Assembly: GCA_031255325.1 (NCBI GenBank)
Contig: JAIRST010000017.1
Location: 1-33,538, forward strand
Length of the DNA stretch: 33,538 nucleotides
Direction: 5' to 3'
Source of the DNA: Holosporales bacterium
Lineage (GTDB): Bacteria > Pseudomonadota > Alphaproteobacteria > UBA3830 > JAIRMZ01
The position numbers and the translations under genes were made by a program. Positions within the stretch are counted from its first letter, which is position 1. Every line of letters begins with the position of its first letter. Below the pieces are notes generated by a model. That model saw only the letters and a program-made list of their open reading frames with translations. It was not told the origin of the DNA and did not search any database. Of this stretch, positions 27,540 to 33,538 are shown in pieces.

Positions 27540-27669
27540 AGAAAAAAGTCATAAAGGTGAGTTGAGATTATTGATTTTCCACTTCCTGAAGGGCCAACTG
27601 TGCATCCACCTCGATGTTAACTGTGTCTAATACCTTGTTATCCCCGAAGGCTTTACATGCATTATGCAT
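27540..27669 (-). pseudogene. N-terminal remnant of an amino-acid ABC transporter ATPase (GlnQ/ArtP-like)
   Basis: ATG overlaps the permease stop. Minus strand 'MHNACKAFGDNKVLDTVNIEVD', then a frame change to 'TVGPSGSGKSII' (Walker A, about 27574-27596), then stops. Confidence 0.75.
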
Positions 27670-28303
27670 TTTTATTATAGGATCGCTCAATTCTTTTTCC
27701 CATATATTCAATCAGCAAGACAAGGACATAATAATAGGTGCCCGCAATACATAGAGGCGTAAAATATTCAAATTGCTCGGCTGCGAGCATTTGAGAGGCA
27801 CGCATAATATCCAGGCCACCAATAGTAGAAATAAGGGCTGTTTCTTTAAGAAGAGCAATTCCTTCATTGATGATAGCTGGAAAAATATTCATTATTACTT
27901 GTGGTAAAATAATATCTTTCCACATATAAAAACGGGGTATTCCTAAAGTTTGCGCTGCCTCAAACTGCCCTTTAGGCAAGTTCTCGATACCCGCTCTTAA
28001 GAGCTCGGCGATATAAGCGGCGCTATTGAATCCAAAGGCAATGATACCTGCCGATAGCGTACTCAGTTTGATACCTATTATACTCGGCGTCGTAAAGTAG
28101 ATAAGGCTGAGCTGCAGGATGAGAGGAGTTCCCCTTATAACGGAAATGAATCCTTTGATTATTGGGGCGCCTATGCCATTATAGCGCAATATTGACAACG
28201 ACACCCCCAGAGTGATCCCGATCAGGAATCCTCCAGCTAACAGCTCTAATGTGGAAAGGAGCCCAATTCCCACATACCAAAAATGAGAAATTAGCTTTTC
28301 CAT
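27662..28303 (-). CDS. polar amino-acid ABC transporter permease
   Basis: 'FISVIRGTPLILQLSLIYFTTP' and EAA loop 'EAAQTLGIPRFYMWKDIILPQVIMNIFPAIINEGIALLKETALISTIGGLDIMRA'. Confidence 0.93.
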   Translation of the reverse strand: MEKLISHFWYVGIGLLSTLELLAGGFLIGITLGVSLSILRYNGIGAPIIKGFISVIRGTPLILQLSLIYFTTPSIIGIKLSTLSAGIIAFGFNSAAYIAELLRAGIENLPKGQFEAAQTLGIPRFYMWKDIILPQVIMNIFPAIINEGIALLKETALISTIGGLDIMRASQMLAAEQFEYFTPLCIAGTYYYVLVLLIEYMGKRIERSYNKNA

Positions 28304-28310
28304 TTTAGGC

Positions 28311-29042
28311 TTAGTTGTGTAGCCATTTTTGTTTCAGTTTTTGTATTTCTCCTTTGGCTTCTAAAGCAATTAATGCTGCATTTATTTCTTCCTTTAAAGG
28401 GGATCCTTTTTTAACAGCAATGGCATAGCCATCGTCAGATTGTGCGATTACTGTATACAATAAATTAGGATTTTTCTCAGAAAATGCTTTTGCTTGATAT
28501 TCATCCATAATTGCATATTCAACATGTCCAGCTTTCAACGCTTCGATTACCTGATTGTTGTTATCCATCAGAGTTATTTCTGCATTATCGATATGCTGTT
28601 TCAGCCATTTTTCCATCGTTGTTCCTAATTGGCATGCAATCTTTTTCCCAATTAACTGAGATTGTTCTATTATAGAGCTATTCTTCTTATATATAACAGC
28701 GAGACTTTCTGAATAATAAGAGGCCGAAAAATCATAATTTTTTCGCCTCTCTTCTGTTGCAGTAATAGTAGAAATACCCGCCTCTACAAATCCGTTTTGG
28801 ATTGCCGCGAGAATGGTTGTAAACGGCATGATATTTTCAAAAACAGCTTTCTTCCCGAGTTCTTTTGCTACTAACTGCCCAAGTTCCACTTCAAATCCAG
28901 TTATCTTTCCATTGTCATAATATTCAAAAGGTGGATAATCCGCGCATGTCGCAAATTTTATCGTATCTTCGGCTTTACCTTTGTTACCCCATAATAACAA
29001 AGTACATATTGCTATCAATGCCTTGTGCAGATGATGTTTCAT
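28311..29042 (-). CDS. amino-acid ABC transporter periplasmic substrate-binding protein (SBP_bac_3)
   Basis: Signal peptide, then 'IKFATCADYPPFEYYDNGKITGFEVELGQLVAKELGKKAVFENIMPFTTILAAIQNGFVEAGISTITATEERRKNYDFSASYY'. Confidence 0.93.
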   Translation of the reverse strand: MKHHLHKALIAICTLLLWGNKGKAEDTIKFATCADYPPFEYYDNGKITGFEVELGQLVAKELGKKAVFENIMPFTTILAAIQNGFVEAGISTITATEERRKNYDFSASYYSESLAVIYKKNSSIIEQSQLIGKKIACQLGTTMEKWLKQHIDNAEITLMDNNNQVIEALKAGHVEYAIMDEYQAKAFSEKNPNLLYTVIAQSDDGYAIAVKKGSPLKEEINAALIALEAKGEIQKLKQKWLHN

Positions 29043-29051
29043 ACCACCCTT

Positions 29052-29085
29052 TTATATTCACATTATATCCATTTTATGAATATAA
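29052..29085. promoter_or_regulatory. inverted repeat, candidate ArgR operator/promoter element
   Basis: ttatattca (29052-29060) and tgaatataa (29077-29085), perfect 9-bp arms with 16-bp spacer, in the divergent SBP/argR intergenic region. ATTCA/TGAAT are ARG-box-like half-sites. Confidence 0.4.
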
Positions 29086-29168
29086 TGGAAATAGTTTCGC
29101 ATGTCAAATGGATACGTATTACTTTTTCTAATAAGGCATATTGCTTATCTTAATAAGATCAGAGAGGG

Positions 29169-29633
29169 ATGAAAGAAATGCAAAACGCAGTTTTAGAGGA
29201 ATATATTTTAAGCATTATCCAAAATAATGAAATTTCCGAGCAAAATGACTTACAAAAGATCTTAAGACATCATGGAATATGCATTTCGCAAGCGACGCTT
29301 TCTAGAAAACTTAGAAAGCTCAAAATTACAAAGATATCCGGTTTGTATAAAGTTATGGAATTTAATCCGGCATATTTACCCATTGTGCTGAATATACAGG
29401 TTTCAGACTATGGATTGGTGGTTTTGCGCACAAACCCTGGGCAAGCAAATAGTCTTGCGTACTTTCTGGATCAAAAATACGTTACCGCTCACTCTGAAAA
29501 CGAAATCCTTGGAACAATAGCAGGAGACGACACAGTCCTTATCATTACGAAAAATAAGGAATCATTGGAAAAAATTCTAGACACCATTTATAAAGATTTT
29601 CCGTATCTATGTTCACAAGAAATCGTATCTTAA
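29169..29633 (+). CDS. argR: ArgR-family arginine repressor
   Basis: N-terminal wHTH 'LQKILRHHGICISQATLSRKLRKLKITKISGLYKV', C-terminal 'VVLRTNPGQANSLAYFLD...ILGTIAGDDTVLIITKN'. Confidence 0.88.
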   Translation: MKEMQNAVLEEYILSIIQNNEISEQNDLQKILRHHGICISQATLSRKLRKLKITKISGLYKVMEFNPAYLPIVLNIQVSDYGLVVLRTNPGQANSLAYFLDQKYVTAHSENEILGTIAGDDTVLIITKNKESLEKILDTIYKDFPYLCSQEIVS

Positions 29634-29795
29634 TCCTGATTTTGTATTTTTAGCTTCGTAAGTTATATTCATTTCGAATTTTGAGATAAATTCTTATACG
29701 TAAATGCATTAAACTTGGATTGATGAGGAGACATTCCTCTCGAGAACCGTTTTGAATATAGAAGAGCGTAAAGATATTTCACAGAAAAAAGAACA

Positions 29796-30353
29796 TCATA
29801 CTTTCATTCTGCGGGTAGCACGACGTACCTGTTTTTTAGCAGGGACTAAAGCTTTTTTTGACTTTTTAGGCAAAGGTTCTCGAAGAGAAGTTCGTACAAA
29901 TTGCATATGAGGATGCGCAATAACTTCAATACGAACACGTGTTAACCCCCGATGCAGGAATCCAAGCCTTTGAGCAACTTCTCGCGAAAGGTCAATAGCT
30001 CTGCCCCATTTTCGCGGTAGCCTGTCGATAACAAACACTTCAGCAGAACGTCCATTCGATAAATTAGTAACACGCACGATAGTTGGAAGAGGTAAAGTAG
30101 AATGTGCTGCTACTAAAGCATCAGGACTAAAACGAATCCCTGATGCTGTTAGTTTTCCTCGATCGCGACTGCCATACCATGAAGCTATTCCCACTTGGCT
30201 TTTATATGGCTTATTCTTAAGAGATTTTGGAGACTGGGTGCTTGTCGGAACTTTCTCTTCTGCTGATACAAGTATAGGAAATATTCCCAACAGCCCACCT
30301 AAAAAAGCCACATACAATAATTTTTTTGATAAATGCTCATAAAATAGATACAT
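29796..30353 (-). CDS. rlpA: RlpA-like double-psi beta-barrel septal ring / endolytic transglycosylase family protein
   Basis: 'QVGIASWYGSRDRGKLTASGIRFSPDALVAAHSTLPLPTIVRVTNLSNGRSAEVFVIDRLPRKWGRAIDLSREVAQRLGF', with signal sequence. Confidence 0.88.
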   Translation of the reverse strand: MYLFYEHLSKKLLYVAFLGGLLGIFPILVSAEEKVPTSTQSPKSLKNKPYKSQVGIASWYGSRDRGKLTASGIRFSPDALVAAHSTLPLPTIVRVTNLSNGRSAEVFVIDRLPRKWGRAIDLSREVAQRLGFLHRGLTRVRIEVIAHPHMQFVRTSLREPLPKKSKKALVPAKKQVRRATRRMKV

Positions 30354-30416
30354 TAAAGAAATGATGCTATATCATTACGCATTTGTCAATCTCCCGATGG
30401 CTTACCTGCGGTTATC

Positions 30417-30590
30417 TTACAAAGATAAAGGTAGGAAGAGCTTTTTATTAAGCAGCGAGAGGAGGGGAAGCCTGAGCATTTTGGTGATATTGAGGAGCCT
30501 TTGATTTTCTGTGCAGTTTAGTCAAGTGGTATCTCAGAATGGAATTGTACTTGCTCAAATGTCGGTGTGATATCTCAACCGAATTCTACC
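30417..30590 (-). pseudogene. C-terminal remnant of an IS1-like transposase
   Basis: 'VEISHRHLSKYNSILRYHLTKLHRKSK' then, after a frameshift, 'KMLRLPLLSLLNKKLFLPLSL*'; resembles the IS1-family 'NGLLRHYLARLHRKTKCYSKS.KML' C-terminus. Confidence 0.5.
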
Positions 30591-30692
30591 CATTCCCGTT
30601 AGAGACTTTAGTAAACAATTTTTGCTAACCTATAAAATATTTCTTTATTAAATCTCTTTATAAACAATGCCTTATCTTTTTATATCTTCTTT

Positions 30693-31076
30693 TTAAGAAA
30701 CAGTCACTTGGCCCTGAAATAAAATTTTAATAATGCCGCCAAAGGCGCACATGAGCTGAGAATCATTTGTCAGTATAGGAAATGTTCCGACCAAAACCGT
30801 CGGATTCCCTGCAATCCAAGGAGGAATGAGTGCAAGAACACACGGCGTTGGGGTCAATACGCCAAACGCCGCAGCCGTTGCAGTTGCAGTAACAGGATTG
30901 GCAAGACTTGTGCACAATCCAAAGGGGGTAACATTTAGGAAAGGCACAGCATCCATAATCGTTCCTACCGGTGGCCCTCCACAGAAAACGCATGACGTCG
31001 GGAAAAAATTTAAAGGGGTTGGCGCCATCCCCATCGAACACTTGCATAAAGCTCCTTGAACGACTGGTAAGCCCAC
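30693..31076 (-). CDS. DUF4280 PAAR-like (spike-tip) protein
   Basis: 'MGLPVVQGALCKCSMGMAPTPLNFFPTSCVFCGGPPVGTIMDAVPFLNVTPFGLCTSLANPVTATATAAAFGVLTPTPCV...PPWIAGNPTVLVGTFPILTNDSQLMCAFGGIIKILFQGQ'. GTG start abuts the upstream TAA. Confidence 0.85.
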   Translation of the reverse strand: MGLPVVQGALCKCSMGMAPTPLNFFPTSCVFCGGPPVGTIMDAVPFLNVTPFGLCTSLANPVTATATAAAFGVLTPTPCVLALIPPWIAGNPTVLVGTFPILTNDSQLMCAFGGIIKILFQGQVTVS

Positions 31077-31766
31077 TTAAATATCTTTCTTTGGCGGACA
31101 AACATGCCCTTTTTGATCAAATTGCACACCATCCCGTTGTTTTCCTGCAACAAAATGCGCAATTTCTTTCATAACTCCATTGTCGTAATACTGGCGACGT
31201 TCTCCCTCTAAGAGGTCTGCATGGTATAAAGCTTCTTCTAACACATGACCGCTTGGATAATAAGTTGTACTCAGTCCTTCAAGCTTTCCTATGCTATAAT
31301 AGGCGACACGAACGATATTTCCTTGCTCCCCAAAAAAGGTAAAGGTTCCTTCGAGCTTTCCTGATTTGTAAAAGGCTTCGGCCGATATATCTCCTTGAAG
31401 AGTATAGTATGTTGCTTTTCCTTCTTGTTGCCCATTGATATATGTGGTCTGCAGAGTCTTGCTGCCGTCTTTGTAAAAAGTCGCAGGTCCATTAAGAACG
31501 TTATCTGCATAGGTTAAGGCATGCGTTACGCTGCCATCCTCGGCATAAACAAATGCTTCTCCCGATAGAATTCCTTCTACAAACATCAGTTTTTGCGCAC
31601 AGATACCAGAAGGAAAGAATATCTCTGTTACACCATGTAACAGCCCCTCTTTATAGGTCATTTTTTGAAGAAGCGTTCCGTTTGTACCTCGTATTTCTAT
31701 GAGTCCATCCGGAAGCGTTTGCTGTGCTATTGAAGCAGCATTTTGCTGATTATGCAAATCGTCCAC
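31077..31766 (-). CDS. MORN_2 (YwqK-like) repeat protein
   Basis: About 22-23 aa repeats: 'LNGPATFYKDGSKTLQTTYINGQ', 'LEGTFTFFGEQGNIVRVAYYSIGK', 'LEGLSTTYYPSGHVLEEALYHADL', 'LEGERRQYYDNGVMKEIAHFVAGK'. Confidence 0.88.
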   Translation of the reverse strand: MDDLHNQQNAASIAQQTLPDGLIEIRGTNGTLLQKMTYKEGLLHGVTEIFFPSGICAQKLMFVEGILSGEAFVYAEDGSVTHALTYADNVLNGPATFYKDGSKTLQTTYINGQQEGKATYYTLQGDISAEAFYKSGKLEGTFTFFGEQGNIVRVAYYSIGKLEGLSTTYYPSGHVLEEALYHADLLEGERRQYYDNGVMKEIAHFVAGKQRDGVQFDQKGHVCPPKKDI

Positions 31767-31954
31767 CCTGTTACTCTATAAAAAGAAGTTACGCATATTT
31801 TATTAAAATAAAATTTCATCGACAACCTATCGTGATTTATTCGGGGAGAGTCTCTCAAAATATGCTTTTTCCCTGTTGATTTTTCCTGCACTTCCTCGCA
31901 TAAATGAGCACAAGGTCACAAGGTGACAAAGGAAAGTTAACAGAAAGGGTATTT

Positions 31955-32344
31955 ATGCGTAACTTGTTTGTATCTACCGCGCTTTCGGCGCTTATGTTTG
32001 GAGGAAATCTTGAAGCTACGGAGGAGACCTCAGGGGCTGTAAATCCTGAAATCACTGCTTCGGTTGTTGAGCCTGCTCAAGCTTCTGAGATGCCACCCCC
32101 CAACGCATCAGAGCCAGCAACGGTTCAGGAGGAAACAACTCCGACACATCCTGAAGAAGCAGGAGAAGCGTCTCAGGATAAAAAACATACTGCTAAGCGC
32201 AAACGCGCAAAATCAGGACAAAATGGCAAAAAACGCGGTGGAAAAAGGCATCATCAGAATAAAAAACAGCATCAGGAAAGTTCGATTATTCCTGCAGAAC
32301 CTGAAGGAACAACACCTACTGAAACATCTGAAGTAGTACAATAA
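31955..32344 (+). CDS. small secreted low-complexity protein with acidic flanks and a Lys/Arg/His-rich core
   Basis: ATG at 31955 (gaaaggg RBS). MRNLFVSTALSALMFGGNLEA|TEETSG..., then 'DKKHTAKRKRAKSGQNGKKRGGKRHHQNKKQHQ', then 'PAEPEGTTPTETSE'. Confidence 0.7.
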   Translation: MRNLFVSTALSALMFGGNLEATEETSGAVNPEITASVVEPAQASEMPPPNASEPATVQEETTPTHPEEAGEASQDKKHTAKRKRAKSGQNGKKRGGKRHHQNKKQHQESSIIPAEPEGTTPTETSEVVQ

Positions 32345-32371
32345 GCACCTTAAAATTATACAATGCTGAAG

Positions 32372-32401
32372 CAATAAGGGGAGTTTTTACTCCCCTTATT
32401 G
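32372..32401 (+). terminator. intrinsic terminator
   Basis: CAATAAGGGGAGT-TTTT-ACTCCCCTTATTG, perfect 13-bp stem, 28 bp after the stop of the 31955-32344 CDS. Confidence 0.8.
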
Positions 32402-32431
32402 TATTATTAAGAAAATAATGAGGAAGGAATC

Positions 32432-33043
32432 TTGTTTGAAAAGCACAAAGGAATTTTGTTCGTACTTTCTTCTCCCTCTGGTGGAGGAAAAACAACCCTC
32501 GCAAAGATCCTGTCCCAAAAAGATCCAACCCTTTTTCTTTCCATCTCAGTAACGACGCGTGTGATGCGTCCTTTTGACGTAGATGGACGTGATTATTGTT
32601 TTCTGACAGAAGATGCTTTTAAACGGGCATTACAAGATGGAACTTTTCTGGAAACGAGTGAAAGCTTTGGAAATTTTTATGCCACGCCACGAGCCCCCAT
32701 AGAACAAGCTTTATTATTAGGAAAAGATGTGCTTCTTATTTTAAACGAAGAAGGATATCGAATTATTAAAACACAGTTTCCTTTTCATACGGTTGGTATA
32801 TTTTTGCTCCCTCCTTCTTTGGATGTTTTGAAACACCGTCTTCTTACGCGAGCCGGTAATGATAAAACACTCGATCAACGTCTTGCCGAAGTAATGTCAC
32901 AAATGCGTTCCTGTAAAGAGTATGATTACTGTGTTATAAACGAGAATCTTACAGAAGCAGCAAAAAATTTACGTATCATTATCACTGCTGAACGCCAAAA
33001 AACAGCCCGCTTACAAAGCTTAGATCACAATAAAGACCTATAA
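32432..33043 (+). CDS. gmk: guanylate kinase (TTG start)
   Basis: 'GILFVLSSPSGGGKTTLAKILSQKDPTLFLSISVTTRVMRPFDVDGRDYCFLTEDAF...FLETSESFGNFYATP'. Confidence 0.94.
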   Translation: MFEKHKGILFVLSSPSGGGKTTLAKILSQKDPTLFLSISVTTRVMRPFDVDGRDYCFLTEDAFKRALQDGTFLETSESFGNFYATPRAPIEQALLLGKDVLLILNEEGYRIIKTQFPFHTVGIFLLPPSLDVLKHRLLTRAGNDKTLDQRLAEVMSQMRSCKEYDYCVINENLTEAAKNLRIIITAERQKTARLQSLDHNKDL

Positions 33044-33327
33044 AAAACCAATTGCAAGATCAATTAATGGTGTTCAATTTCACCAGATCAGCATACTCTC
33101 ATTTCCAGCTTTCGTAGGAGGTATCCAGTTTTTGCATCTCTGTATTTGGCCATTTGTCCGCTTCACACCTGCTTTCGGGTGCCAGCTTAGCCTTAATCCA
33201 AGTACTCAACAAATTCCTTCTGCTTGCGTAGGTACAAAGCTTTTTCGTCGCCTCTTTTTCCTATGAGAATTTTCGGGCATAATGTGCTTATTCTTTCACG
33301 TATGCACTTTGCGAAGGAGAAAGCTTT

Positions 33328-33538
33328 ATGTCGGGTCATTCTCAGTTTAAGAATATTATGTACCGTAAAGGAGCTCAAGACGCAAAACGCGCGAAAGTAT
33401 TCACAAAAGTTATTCGAGAAATCACTGTCGCTGTAAAAGTAGGAGGCGCTGATAGGGAAAGCAACCCAGCTTTGCGTGCTGCCTTTATTTCTGCTCGCGA
33501 GGCTAATATGCCGAAAGATACCGTGGAACGTGCCGTTA
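33328..33538 (+). CDS. yebC: YebC/PmpR family protein, N-terminus (3' truncated by window)
   Basis: Not in the ORF track because it has no stop: '[70 protein letters not shown]'; RBS gaaggaga upstream. Confidence 0.95.
   Translation, partial: MSGHSQFKNIMYRKGAQDAKRAKVFTKVIREITVAVKVGGADRESNPALRAAFISAREANMPKDTVERAV

Noticed and set aside
33044-33327. Possible gene remnant between gmk and yebC (readings such as 'PESRCEADKWPNTEMQKLDTSYESWK')
   Set aside because: Coding-like fragments exist on the minus strand, but I could not tie them to any family.

Overview
This 33.5 kb window looks like a chromosome segment from a host-associated alphaproteobacterium. A Holosporales-like organism is my inference from gene content and decaying intergenic DNA; it was not tested. 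Housekeeping genes: hldE (5' truncated), a Kef/CPA2 antiporter, tRNA-Val(TAC), topA-dprA-plsY-rlmB, two Pot-type permeases, trxA, accD, an ihfB/HU gene, a methyltransferase, rpsB-tsf-pyrH-frr-uppS-cdsA, rplI, a CofE/FolC2-like ligase, an LpoA-like lipoprotein, rsmI-yraN, an amino-acid ABC transporter beside argR, rlpA, gmk and yebC (3' truncated). Accessory content between these genes: (i) a secreted, very His-rich protein with about 15 in-register heptads of HHxxxxx type; (ii) a 589-aa secreted protein with internal repeats, its stop codon followed by a perfect (GGGGA)3GGGG tract that can alternatively form a hairpin; (iii) a stop/start-coupled pair of a MORN_2-repeat protein and a DUF4280 PAAR-like spike-tip protein, suggesting a contractile injection or T6SS-like system; (iv) orphan secreted proteins sharing an (A/G)-Met junction at the predicted signal peptidase site. 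I also read five gene remnants not called in the ORF track: a serine recombinase running into tRNA-Val, a TdeIII-like restriction endonuclease tail, a GlnQ/ArtP-like ABC ATPase with a visible Walker A, an IS1-like transposase tail, and a small secreted-protein remnant. All assignments come from reading the sequence; no database search was run.
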